A DNA stretch of 64,000 bases from Amycolatopsis acidiphila (lineage in GTDB: Bacteria > Actinomycetota > Actinomycetes > Mycobacteriales > Pseudonocardiaceae), in the NCBI RefSeq assembly GCF_021391495.1, contig NZ_CP090063.1, forward strand, positions 4,960,001 through 5,024,000, written 5' to 3'. The first letter of the stretch is position 1, and the number at the start of each line of letters is the position of its first letter. Shown piece by piece: positions 32,638 to 40,628 of the stretch. The notes under the pieces are model-generated. The model was given only the letters and a program-made list of their open reading frames with translations, searched no databases and was not told the origin of the DNA. Both the position numbers and the translations under genes were made by a program.

Positions 32638-35070
32638 ATGGTGGGCAACGAAGCCACCGACCCGACCCCGCTGGGCGGTCTGCTGGTGCTGGACCTGTCG
32701 ACGACGCTCGCGGGTGCGCAGGCGACCCAGTTCCTGGCCGACGCCGGAGCCGAGGTGGTCCACATCGAGCCGCCCGGCGGCAGTCCGCTGCGCGCCCAGC
32801 CGTCGTGGCCGAGCCTCGCCCGTGGCACCCGCAGCCTGGTGCTCGACCTGCGCGCCGACGGTGACCGCGCGCGGCTGAACGCGCTGGTCGCGCAGGCCGA
32901 CGTGCTCGTGACGACGTTCCGGCCGAAGACGAACGGCCGGCTCGGCCTCACCCCGGAAGCGCTGGCGAGGGTCAACCCGCGGCTGGTCAGCGCGGCCATC
33001 ACCGGCTGGGGCTCGACCGGCCCGTGGGCGGACCTCAAGGGCTACGAAGGCATGGTGATGGCCAAGCTCGGCACGTTCCAGGCCAAGAAGCGGATCAACC
33101 CCCGGCCGGGCCCGGCCTTCGTGTCCGTGCCGTACGGGAGCTGGGGTGCCGCGCAGACCGCTCTGCAGGGCATCCTCTCCGCGCTGCTGGAGCGGGAGTC
33201 CAGCGGGCGCGGCCAGCACATCGAGGCCGACCTCGTGCGCGGCCTGTGCATGCTCGACACCTGGACGTGGTTCACCGAGATGGTCGGGCTGCGCTGGCCC
33301 GACGCCTACCAGACGGTCGACGGGTTCACCGAGGACGGCGAGCCGCAGGCACACCTGGTCTACCCGCTGCTGACCGCGCCGACCAAGGACGGTTACTGGC
33401 TGCAGTTCGCGCAGGTCGAGCCACGCCTGTTCGGCGCGATGCTGGCCGAGCTGGGGCTGACCCCGCTGCTGTCGGACCCGAAGTGGAAGGGCCTGCCGAT
33501 GCTCGAGTCGCAGGCGCTGCGCACCGAGCTGTGGGAGATCATGATCGCCAAGGTCGGCGAGCGGACGCTGGCCGAATGGCAGCGGGTGTTCGAGACCAAC
33601 CCCAACATCAACGCCGAGGTCTTCCGCGCCGGGCCCGGCGTGCTCGACCATCAGCAGCTGGCGCACGACGGCCGCGTCGTCGTCGCCGAGGACCCCGAGT
33701 TCGGTCCCGTCCGGCAGCCTTCGACGCTGGTGCACGCCGACGACCGCCCGCTGTCGGCGCCCCGGCCCGCGCCGCGGCTCGGCGAGTACGAGCCGCCGGA
33801 AGACAGCCGGGCCACGGCCCCCGACGGAGACGCACCCGCCGGGCTGCCGCTGGCGGGGATCACCATCCTCGACATCGGCCTGATGTTCGCCGCCCCGTTC
33901 GGCGCCACGATGCTCGCCGATCTGGGCGCCCGCGTCGTCAAGGTCGAAAGCCTCGACGGCGACACGATCCGGCGCGCCTTCCCGTTCCCGGAAGCCGCCG
34001 CCGCGAAAGTGATGCAGGGCAAGGAAAGCATCGCACTCGACCTGACCACCGACGAGGGGCGGGACATCGTGCGCGAGCTCGCGTGGCGCAGCGACATCGT
34101 GCTGTGCGCGTTCCGCGCGGGAGCGGCGAAGCGTGCGGGCATCGACGCGGAGGCACTCAAGAGCGTCAACCCCGGCCTCATCTACGTCTACGCGCCCGGG
34201 TACGGCACCGGCGGCCCGTTCGGCGTCCGGCCCGCCTACGCGCCCTCGATCGGCGCCGCCGCCGGACTGGCGCTGACCGACGCCCCGGACGCCGGGGCGG
34301 CCACGGGCTCGCTGGCCGAGATCAAGCCCGCCGCGATCCGGCTCTTCCAGGCGTCCGCCGTGCCGTCGCTGCAGGCCGACGGCGTCGCCGCGCTCGGCGT
34401 CGCGTCGGCGATGCTGCTGGGGCTGCTGGCCCGCGCCCGCGAGCGGCCGCTGGGCACGCTGACCGCGACGATGATCGGCACCGCGAGCCACGCCCTGCTC
34501 GACCGCACCGTCGACTATCCCGGGCGGCCGGCTTCACCGGAGGTGGACCCGGGCGGTCACGGCTACGGCGCGCTGTACCGGATGTACGAGACGGCCGAGG
34601 GCTGGGCGTTCCTGGCCGCGCCTGCCAACAAGGAGTGGGCGGCACTGGTGGCGGCGCTGGCGCCGGAGGTGGACTTGGCCGGAGATGCCCGGTTCGCCAG
34701 CGCCGCCGAGCGCCGGGTGCACGACGCGGAGCTGTCCCGGGCGCTGGCCGCCGTGTTCCCCAAGCTGCCCGCGGCCGAGTGGGAGAAGCGGCTCACCGAG
34801 GCGGGCGTGGGCTGCGTGGCGGTGTCGGAGACGCCACCGGAACTGCTGCTGCAGACCACCGAGGCACTGGCGGCAGAGTACGCCACCGAGGCCGTCAGCC
34901 CGATCTTCGAGGAGCATCTCCGGCCGGGGCCGCCCGTGCGGTTCTCGCGGTCGGCGACGCAGGCCGGGGGCGGGTGCCTGGCGGGCGACCACACCGACAC
35001 CTTGCTGGCCGAACTGGGCTACGACGACCAGGCGATCGCGGACCTTCGCGAGCGCAAGATCGTCGGCTGA
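32638..35070 (+). CDS. two-domain CaiB/BaiF (class III) CoA transferase, paralog 2
   Basis: This is an 810-residue tandem CoA transferase, collinear with and highly similar to the protein at 13646. Domain 1 begins LGGLLVLDLSTTLAGAQATQFLAD and domain 2 (about residue 403) LAGITILDIGLMFAAPFGATMLAD. The active-site loop of domain 1 again reads GRGQHIEAD, with Glu196 at the classical Asp position and Asp198 nearby; domain 2 has LGTLTATM and no acid. The ATG follows GTGGAGG. It precedes an amidohydrolase on the same strand. Two such paralogs in one regulon may serve different acids or different steps (activation and CoA recycling). Confidence 0.85.
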   Translation: MVGNEATDPTPLGGLLVLDLSTTLAGAQATQFLADAGAEVVHIEPPGGSPLRAQPSWPSLARGTRSLVLDLRADGDRARLNALVAQADVLVTTFRPKTNGRLGLTPEALARVNPRLVSAAITGWGSTGPWADLKGYEGMVMAKLGTFQAKKRINPRPGPAFVSVPYGSWGAAQTALQGILSALLERESSGRGQHIEADLVRGLCMLDTWTWFTEMVGLRWPDAYQTVDGFTEDGEPQAHLVYPLLTAPTKDGYWLQFAQVEPRLFGAMLAELGLTPLLSDPKWKGLPMLESQALRTELWEIMIAKVGERTLAEWQRVFETNPNINAEVFRAGPGVLDHQQLAHDGRVVVAEDPEFGPVRQPSTLVHADDRPLSAPRPAPRLGEYEPPEDSRATAPDGDAPAGLPLAGITILDIGLMFAAPFGATMLADLGARVVKVESLDGDTIRRAFPFPEAAAAKVMQGKESIALDLTTDEGRDIVRELAWRSDIVLCAFRAGAAKRAGIDAEALKSVNPGLIYVYAPGYGTGGPFGVRPAYAPSIGAAAGLALTDAPDAGAATGSLAEIKPAAIRLFQASAVPSLQADGVAALGVASAMLLGLLARARERPLGTLTATMIGTASHALLDRTVDYPGRPASPEVDPGGHGYGALYRMYETAEGWAFLAAPANKEWAALVAALAPEVDLAGDARFASAAERRVHDAELSRALAAVFPKLPAAEWEKRLTEAGVGCVAVSETPPELLLQTTEALAAEYATEAVSPIFEEHLRPGPPVRFSRSATQAGGGCLAGDHTDTLLAELGYDDQAIADLRERKIVG

Positions 35071-35117
35071 ACCCCCTGTTGCCGCGGTTGACAGACCGCT
35101 GCAGCGGGGTGACCATG

Positions 35118-35134
35118 TGAAAATGACGTTTTCA
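35118..35134. promoter_or_regulatory. 17-bp palindrome (motif 2), site 3
   Basis: TGAAAATGACGTTTTCA has perfect 6-bp outer arms (7 of 8 pairs overall). It lies 40 bases upstream of the amidohydrolase ATG, the same distance as site 1 from its gene. Confidence 0.6.
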
Positions 35135-35174
35135 GTCGTGGGTCAACGGTAACCGCGAAGAAGGAGGCAGCGTG

Positions 35175-36302
35175 ATGGTGGAGAAGATCTGGGCGAATTC
35201 GGGTGACTCGCATTTCCTGGAGCCGGATGATCTGTGGCGGGAGAGTTTGCCGCCGCGGTTGGCGGAGTTGGTGCCGCGGTCGGAGAAGGATCCCGATGGG
35301 GAGTGGGAGACGGTGCACATCGATGGCATGTCCTTCCGCCGTAAGCTGCCCACCTCGGCGCAGCAGGAGTTCTTCGACGCCTCCAGCCGGGCTCCCGGTG
35401 CGGCGAACGTGGACCTGCGGATGAAGGACCTGGACCAGGAGGGCATCTGGTCGGAGCTGGTGTTCCCGTCACTGGGCATGTGGAGCTCCTCCTTCCGCAC
35501 CCCGGAGGTGCTGCGCGAGGCGCTGCGGGTCAGCAACGACTGGGCGTGGGCGACCATCGACCAGGCACAACCCCGGCTGATCTCCACCGCCCAGGTCTCC
35601 ACCCTGGACATCGACGACGCCGTGCACGAGCTCGAACGGGTCGCGGAACTGGGCTTCAAAGCGGTGTTCCTGCCGGTCACACCACACCCGCTGCAGGTGG
35701 ACTACAACCGCAAGGAATGGGAACCGTTCTGGACCGTCGCCGAACAGGCCGGCATCGTGCTGGCCTTCCACATCGGCACCGACCCCATCGACCTGAGTGC
35801 CGGCGCCTCCGCCGGTGTCGTCTTCCGCGGCCCCGGCGGCGCGGTCCTCAACTACACCGAAACCACCTTCGGCGGCCAGCGCGCGGTCACCAAAATGGTC
35901 GCCTCCGGCGCCCTGGACCGCCACCCCGACCTCAAGGTCCTGGTCTCCGAGGGCGGCGCCACCTGGGTCCCGTTCATCGCCGACCGCATCGAGGAAGGCT
36001 ACCGCCAGCACCACATGGCCGTCCGCCCCAAACTCGACCGCACCCCCCGCGAGATCATCTACTCCCAGGTCTACGCCTCGTTCCAGCACGACCAGTCCGC
36101 CATCGCCGCCGCCACCTCCATGGGCTATCACAACGTCCTGTGGGGCAGCGACTACCCCCACATGGAAGGCACCTACGGACACACCCAGAAAACACTCCAC
36201 GACCTGTTCGACCACGTCGACCCCACGATCAAACACCGCATCACCATCGGCGCCTACCGCGAACTGTTCCCCCACGTGCCCGCCACCCCCACCACCGCCT
36301 GA
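35175..36302 (+). CDS. amidohydrolase family protein (Amidohydro_2 type)
   Basis: This is a 375-residue TIM-barrel hydrolase/decarboxylase-type protein. It starts with the family's IWANSGDSHFLEPDDLW, where the usual D-x-H metal pair is seen as DSH. It continues with GFKAVFLPVTPHP, AFHIGTDP (His), LVSEGGATWVPFIADRIEEGY and NVLWGSDYPHMEGTYGHT with the conserved late Asp. Related proteins are common in actinobacterial steroid and terpenoid catabolic loci; known members cleave C-C or hydrolyse ring bonds. ATG 35175 is 7 bases after AAGGAGG; a GTG just before is too close to it. A small gene follows after 15 bases. Confidence 0.82.
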   Translation: MVEKIWANSGDSHFLEPDDLWRESLPPRLAELVPRSEKDPDGEWETVHIDGMSFRRKLPTSAQQEFFDASSRAPGAANVDLRMKDLDQEGIWSELVFPSLGMWSSSFRTPEVLREALRVSNDWAWATIDQAQPRLISTAQVSTLDIDDAVHELERVAELGFKAVFLPVTPHPLQVDYNRKEWEPFWTVAEQAGIVLAFHIGTDPIDLSAGASAGVVFRGPGGAVLNYTETTFGGQRAVTKMVASGALDRHPDLKVLVSEGGATWVPFIADRIEEGYRQHHMAVRPKLDRTPREIIYSQVYASFQHDQSAIAAATSMGYHNVLWGSDYPHMEGTYGHTQKTLHDLFDHVDPTIKHRITIGAYRELFPHVPATPTTA

Positions 36303-36317
36303 GATCAGGACACGACC

Positions 36318-36524
36318 ATGAGTGACAACCTGATGCACGACTCGCCCACCGAGTTCCTGCACAACGTCGCGAACACCAACGGCGAATGCATCGCCCAGTC
36401 CGTCATCCCCAACAACAAAGACACCTACCTCGTCGCCTGCTCCTGCGAAAAATGGGAAACCACCGCACCCACCCGCGAAGAAGGCCTCAACATGGCCCGC
36501 AGACACACGGGCCATCTGGTCTGA
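36318..36524 (+). CDS. small Cys-containing hypothetical protein
   Basis: This 68-residue protein has no recognised family. It contains Cys24, and CSCEKWETTAPTREEGLNMARRHTGH in the C-terminal half. The C-x-C plus the later His-x-x-x-His pattern could hold a metal ion or Fe-S centre. It follows the amidohydrolase by 15 bases in the same C-rich base composition and is closed off by a terminator at 36536, so the two probably form one transcript. It may be a metal-carrying or regulatory partner of the hydrolase; this is speculative. Confidence 0.6.
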   Translation: MSDNLMHDSPTEFLHNVANTNGECIAQSVIPNNKDTYLVACSCEKWETTAPTREEGLNMARRHTGHLV

Positions 36525-36535
36525 GGACACGCCAA

Positions 36536-36560
36536 GGCCGCCTGCGCGGAGCAGGCGGCC
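36536..36560. terminator. bidirectional terminator hairpin
   Basis: GGCCGCCTGC and GCAGGCGGCC form a perfect 10-bp stem with a 5-base GCGGA loop, between the convergent small gene (ends 36524) and ligase (ends 36573). Confidence 0.8.
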
Positions 36561-36572
36561 ATGCGGTTCCGC

Positions 36573-38069
36573 TCAGTTCGCCGCCTGCCGGCCAATCAGC
36601 CCGGCGACCACGTCGCGCCGGACGATCTTGCCGGTGAGCGTGCGGGGCAGCTCGGTCCACACCGCGATCTGGTCCGGGGTCTTCGAACCGCGCAGCAGGC
36701 CGCGGACGTACTCGCGAAGCGCCTGCGGGTCCACCTCCGCGCCCGGCCGCGGCACGACGACCGCCTCGATCCGCTGTCCCCACTCGTCGTCGGGCACACC
36801 GACCACGACCGCGTCGTCGACGTCGGGATGGCGCAGCAGCACGTCCTCGATCTCGGCCGGCGCGATGTTCTCCGCACCGCGGATGATCGTGTCGTCGATA
36901 CGGCCCTCGATGAACACGTAGCCTTCCTCGTCCACGCGACCACGGTCCCGGGTGTCGAAGAAGCCGTGCTCGTCCACCGACGAGCCGAGTCCGGCGTACT
37001 CGCTGGAGACCTGCGGGCCGCGCACCCAGATGCGGCCGGTCTCCCCCGGGCCCAGCACCCGCCCGTCCTCGTCGCGGATCTCCAGCTCGATCGACGGCAA
37101 CGGTTTGCCCGCCGAGCCGAGCCTGGCCCGCACCAGCGGATCCTCGCTGCCGATCGCCGCACGATGCTCGTCCGGGCCGAGGATCGCGATGGTGGAGCTG
37201 GTCTCGGTCAGCCCGTAGGCGTTGACGAAGCCGACCTGCGGCCACTCCCGCAACGCCCGCTCGATGACCTTCACCGGCATCTTCGCGCCCCCGTAGGACA
37301 GCGTCCGCAACGAGTGCGCGGAGCGGTCCCCCGGGACGGCCATGATGCGCGCGAGCATCGTCGGGACCACCATGGCGTTCGTGACCGCCTCTTCGCGGAC
37401 GGTCTCCAGCCACTGCCGCGGGTCGAACGCCTCCAGCGTCAGGAAGCGCCGCCCGGCGTAGAAGTTGGTGAGCACATTGGACACCGCGGCGATGTGGTAC
37501 GGCGGCACGCTCATCAGGGCCGCCTCGTCCTCGCCCGCGCTCGCGAACTCCACGGTGTCGAGCACGTAGGACACCAGGTTCTCGTGCCGCAGCACGACAC
37601 CCTTGGGTTTCGACGTGGTACCGCTCGTGTAGATGATCGCCGCCGGCGCCTCGCCCGGCACCGGCTCGACCACCTCCGGCACCGCCGCGGCCGCTTCGGC
37701 CAGCCAGCGCTCGGGCGGCACGGAGGTGAGCCCGGCACGCCGCAAGGCCGGCGCCTGCGCCGGATCGGCGATCACCAGGGCCAGCGGGTGGTTGGCCAGC
37801 AGCTGGTCGAGCTGCTCGGCGCCGAGCCGGTAGTTGACCGGCACCAGCGGGGTCCCGGCCAGCGCCGCCGCGAACAGCGCGACGGGGAAGGCCTGGCCGT
37901 TCACGGCCAGGTAGACGACGGAGTCGGCGCCGGCCGCCCGGATGATCTCGGCCCCGCCGGCCGCGAGCCCGCGCAGCCGGGCGGCGGTGAAGGCCTCGCT
38001 CCGGCGGCCGACCACGGGCCGTTCGCCGAAGCCTTCGGCAGCCATGTCGAGCAACAGGGACAGGTGCAT
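36573..38069 (-). CDS. AMP-dependent acyl-CoA synthetase/ligase
   Basis: This is a 498-residue ANL enzyme with a complete motif set: IIYTSGTTSKPKGVVLRHENL, NAYGLTETSSTI, FFDTRDRGRVDEEGYVFIEGRIDDTIIRGAENIAPAEIE, and C-terminal LPRTLTGKIVRRDV with the catalytic Lys. It activates a carboxylate to acyl-CoA via acyl-AMP. The specificity is unknown. It starts 12 bases after the small gene at 38082 ends, so the two may be co-expressed. Confidence 0.88.
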   Translation of the reverse strand: MHLSLLLDMAAEGFGERPVVGRRSEAFTAARLRGLAAGGAEIIRAAGADSVVYLAVNGQAFPVALFAAALAGTPLVPVNYRLGAEQLDQLLANHPLALVIADPAQAPALRRAGLTSVPPERWLAEAAAAVPEVVEPVPGEAPAAIIYTSGTTSKPKGVVLRHENLVSYVLDTVEFASAGEDEAALMSVPPYHIAAVSNVLTNFYAGRRFLTLEAFDPRQWLETVREEAVTNAMVVPTMLARIMAVPGDRSAHSLRTLSYGGAKMPVKVIERALREWPQVGFVNAYGLTETSSTIAILGPDEHRAAIGSEDPLVRARLGSAGKPLPSIELEIRDEDGRVLGPGETGRIWVRGPQVSSEYAGLGSSVDEHGFFDTRDRGRVDEEGYVFIEGRIDDTIIRGAENIAPAEIEDVLLRHPDVDDAVVVGVPDDEWGQRIEAVVVPRPGAEVDPQALREYVRGLLRGSKTPDQIAVWTELPRTLTGKIVRRDVVAGLIGRQAAN

Positions 38070-38081
38070 CGGGTCGCCCTC

Positions 38082-38393
38082 TCAGTCCGAAGCCGGCAGC
38101 GGCTTGGCGTTCTTGAGCGGCAGCGGGCTGCCGTTCACCGCGATCGCGCTCGCACCCGGTTTGGTCACGAGCAGCTCGATACCGAGGGCGTCATCGGCGT
38201 AGCGCTTGCCCAGCTGCGACCCGCCCAGCTGGTCCGGGTCGGCGGTGCCCGCGGGCGCGGACGCCTTCGCCTTCGGGTCCACCATCGCCGCTCCCGCGCA
38301 GGTCACGGTGATGTCCTCGTCCGGAGCCCGCACGACGATGGCGGTCGTGCCGTCCACCGTGCCGGCCAGGAACTGTCCGGCTCGCGGCTTCAT
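38082..38393 (-). CDS. hypothetical protein
   Basis: This is a 103-residue protein of no recognised family. It starts MKPRAGQFLAGTVDGTTAIVVRAP and has a single Cys in VTCAGAAMV, followed by a low-complexity stretch and LGIELLVTKPGASAIAVNG. The alternation of beta-prone segments suggests a small beta-rich fold, and the C-A-G-A-A-M stretch recalls short actinobacterial proteins encoded beside ligases. The ATG at 38393 is preferred because GGGCG precedes it; an in-frame ATG at 38414 is possible. It is upstream of the ligase in the same direction. Confidence 0.55.
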   Translation of the reverse strand: MKPRAGQFLAGTVDGTTAIVVRAPDEDITVTCAGAAMVDPKAKASAPAGTADPDQLGGSQLGKRYADDALGIELLVTKPGASAIAVNGSPLPLKNAKPLPASD

Positions 38394-38534
38394 CGCTGCG
38401 CCCTTCGTGTCCATCCGGATCTAGTTCATCTTAACTTACTCGGCCACCCGCGCCAGCCCCTCCGGCCGGCGCGGACGGCTCGAACTCGCTGTGGGTGAGC
38501 CACAATGGACGAGTACCGACCCCGAGGAGGACAC

Positions 38535-39143
38535 GTGAGCGGACCCGACGGCCTGGACGAGACCACGAGCCGGCCGCAGCACCCCGACGGCGGCCCGGAC
38601 TTCGAGCGGATGATCGAGGCACTGCGCTCGCTCCAGGCACGCGTCACCGGCGCCGCTCCCCCGCCCGAGACGGTCACGGACGTCGCCGAGGCCCTCGAGA
38701 AGCTGGCCGCGACCCTCGAACCGTTCACCGTCGGCGAGCGCGACCAGATCGCCGGGCACCGCGGCGACCTGCCGGGGCGGGGACAGGCGATGTCCCCCGT
38801 CCTGCACGTCGACGAGTGGGACGGTGCGCACGTGCTGGGCCGCATCACCTTCAGCCGGTTCTACCTCGGCGGCAACTGGGCGGTGCACGGCGGGGCGATC
38901 CCGCTCGCGTTCGACGAGGTGCTCGGGCGGCTGGCGAGCACGGGCCGGACGGCGGCACGAACCGCTTACCTGCACGTGAACTACCGCAAGATCACCCCGA
39001 TCGAGGTGGAACTGCGCGTCGAGGCGAAGGTGGACCGGGTCGAGGGCCGCAAGCGGTTCCTCACCGGTGCCCTCTACGACGGGGAGCACCTCACCGCCGA
39101 TGCCGAAGGCCTGTTCGTGGAGCTGCGCCCGGGACAGCCCTGA
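38535..39143 (+). CDS. PaaI/YigI-like hotdog thioesterase
   Basis: This is a 202-residue protein. After an N-terminal helical part rich in Glu and Ala comes a single hotdog domain: GRITFSRFYLGGNWAVHGGAIPLAFDEVLGRLA, where the HGGAIPLAFDE helix is the PaaI-type active-site motif, and TAYLHVNYRKITPIEVELRVEAKV. It hydrolyses acyl-CoA thioesters. The GTG at 38535 lies 4 bases after GAGGAGGAC, better than an upstream ATG. It is divergent from the hypothetical gene at 38082, across an AT-rich promoter region (38415-38450). Confidence 0.8.
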   Translation: MSGPDGLDETTSRPQHPDGGPDFERMIEALRSLQARVTGAAPPPETVTDVAEALEKLAATLEPFTVGERDQIAGHRGDLPGRGQAMSPVLHVDEWDGAHVLGRITFSRFYLGGNWAVHGGAIPLAFDEVLGRLASTGRTAARTAYLHVNYRKITPIEVELRVEAKVDRVEGRKRFLTGALYDGEHLTADAEGLFVELRPGQP

Positions 39144-39203
39144 GCACGGCAGCGCGCCGACGGCGTGCTCACCCGGGTCAAGCGGCGCCGGCAGCCCGCC
39201 GGG

Positions 39204-39219
39204 CCCCCTTGGGGGTTTT
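39204..39219 (+). terminator. possible rho-independent terminator
   Basis: CCCCCTTGGGGG followed by TTTT lies 61 bases after the thioesterase stop. The usable stem is 4 bp with a CTTG loop, so it is weak, but the T-run is rare in this GC-rich window. Confidence 0.4.
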
Positions 39220-39260
39220 CCCTGATGTGCCCGGCGTCCGGTCCGGTGCACACTCAGGAC

Positions 39261-39845
39261 GTGAGCGTGACGACGAGGTCGACCGACCGGCTGCGGCGGG
39301 TGTTCGCACTGGCCGAGCGGGAGGCCGTGACGATGGGCCACGAGAAGCTGGGCACCGAGCACCTGCTGCTCGGGCTGGTGCGTGAAGAGCACGACAGCGA
39401 AGGGACCGCGGGCCTGCTCGCCGGCGAAGGCGTGGACGCGGACCTGGTGCGCCGCGAGATCGCCGGGGACGCGGAGCAGCCGGTCGCCGACGCCCGCCGG
39501 GACTCTCCGGCCTTCACCGCTGCCGCCAAGGCCGCGGTCGATCAGGCGGCCGCTGTCTCCGACGAGCTCGTCGACCACACCGTCGGGGTTCGCCACCTCC
39601 TGCTCGGGGTGCTCGACACCGGGGAGTGCCAGGCCGTGCGGATACTGCACGGGCTGGGGGCCGACGTCGACGGGCTTCGGGCCCGCGCCTACGCGGGCAT
39701 CGCCGAGGACACCAGCGCGCGGGCTTCCGCGGGCCTGGAGCCGGTGCTGTCCCAGCAGATGATCATCATGCGGATGCTGGGCCGGGTATCGGCCCGTCTC
39801 GATGCGATCGAGGCGCGCCTGCCCGGCGACGGCGGCACGTCCTGA
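39261..39845 (+). CDS. stand-alone Clp N-terminal domain protein
   Basis: This 194-residue protein has two Clp-N repeats, as found at the N-terminus of ClpA/ClpC: RRVFALAEREAVTMGHEKLGTEHLLLGLVREEHD and FTAAAKAAVDQAAAVSDELVDHTVGVRHLLLGVLD. It lacks the AAA+ modules that follow in the chaperone. Such proteins may act as adaptors or decoys for ClpCP proteolysis or bind small ligands. The start is uncertain; GTG 39261 or 39267 give the family N-terminus. It is convergent with the crotonase at 39858, 12 bases away, and seems unrelated to the catabolic genes. Confidence 0.78.
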   Translation: MSVTTRSTDRLRRVFALAEREAVTMGHEKLGTEHLLLGLVREEHDSEGTAGLLAGEGVDADLVRREIAGDAEQPVADARRDSPAFTAAAKAAVDQAAAVSDELVDHTVGVRHLLLGVLDTGECQAVRILHGLGADVDGLRARAYAGIAEDTSARASAGLEPVLSQQMIIMRMLGRVSARLDAIEARLPGDGGTS

Positions 39846-39857
39846 CCGGCCGCCCGT

Positions 39858-40628
39858 TCAGCCGTGCTCGCTCCAGATCGGGCTTCGCTTTGCCACGAAC
39901 GCCTTGACCGCGTTCTGGAAGTCGGCGGAGCCGTACACGCGGGCGACGATGTCGGTGACGTCGGCCGCCCGCCCGTCGCGGTTGTGCCGGCGCAGGGCTT
40001 CCTTGGACGCCCACATGCTCAAGGGCGCGTGGCCGAGCAGCCGTTCGACGAGCGTTCCGACCTCCTTGTCCAGGTCGTCCGTCAGCGTCGCGAGAAAGCC
40101 TGCCGCGAGGGCTTCGTCGGCACTCATCAGCCGGGCCGTCAGCAACAGCGCGGTGGTCCGGGACTCGCCGAAGTGCCGCACGAGGAGGTCGAGGGTGGCC
40201 GCGGACAGGCAGTTTCCCAGCGTGCGTGCGATCGGGACGCCGAACCTGGACCGCGGCGTCGCGACCCGGAGGTCGACGGCGCAGGCGATGCCCAGGCCGC
40301 CACCGACGCAGTAGCCGTCGATCACCGCGACGGTGGGGACGCGCACGGCCTGCAGCCGGTCGAGCACCTGCGTCACCCGGCGTTCGTAGTCCACGCCGTG
40401 CTGCCCGGTGGAGAACTCGGCGAACTGGCTGATGTCGGTCCCGGCGACGAACGCCTTGCCACCGGCCCCGCGCAGCAGCATGACTCGCACGGCGGCATCG
40501 GAATCGGCGCGGTCGCAGACCTGCTCGAGCGCCTCGTACATCGCCCAGGTCATCGCGTTGCGCTGGTCCGGCCGGTTGAACGTCACCGTCAGCACCGGGC
40601 CGTCGGCCGTGATCTCGACTTCACTCAT
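39858..40628 (-). CDS. enoyl-CoA hydratase/isomerase family protein
   Basis: This is a 256-residue crotonase: VTFNRPDQRNAMTW, oxyanion loop GKAFVAGTDISQF, GYCVGGGLGIACAVDLRVATPRSRFGVPIARTLGN. Both hydratase Glu residues are absent (GLGIACAVD; VPIARTLGN), so simple hydration is unlikely. It is the last gene of the IclR-linked operon and its ATG overlaps the CoA transferase stop by four bases. In related operons such proteins act as C-C lyases or racemases of CoA esters; no firm assignment is possible. Confidence 0.82.
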   Translation of the reverse strand: MSEVEITADGPVLTVTFNRPDQRNAMTWAMYEALEQVCDRADSDAAVRVMLLRGAGGKAFVAGTDISQFAEFSTGQHGVDYERRVTQVLDRLQAVRVPTVAVIDGYCVGGGLGIACAVDLRVATPRSRFGVPIARTLGNCLSAATLDLLVRHFGESRTTALLLTARLMSADEALAAGFLATLTDDLDKEVGTLVERLLGHAPLSMWASKEALRRHNRDGRAADVTDIVARVYGSADFQNAVKAFVAKRSPIWSEHG

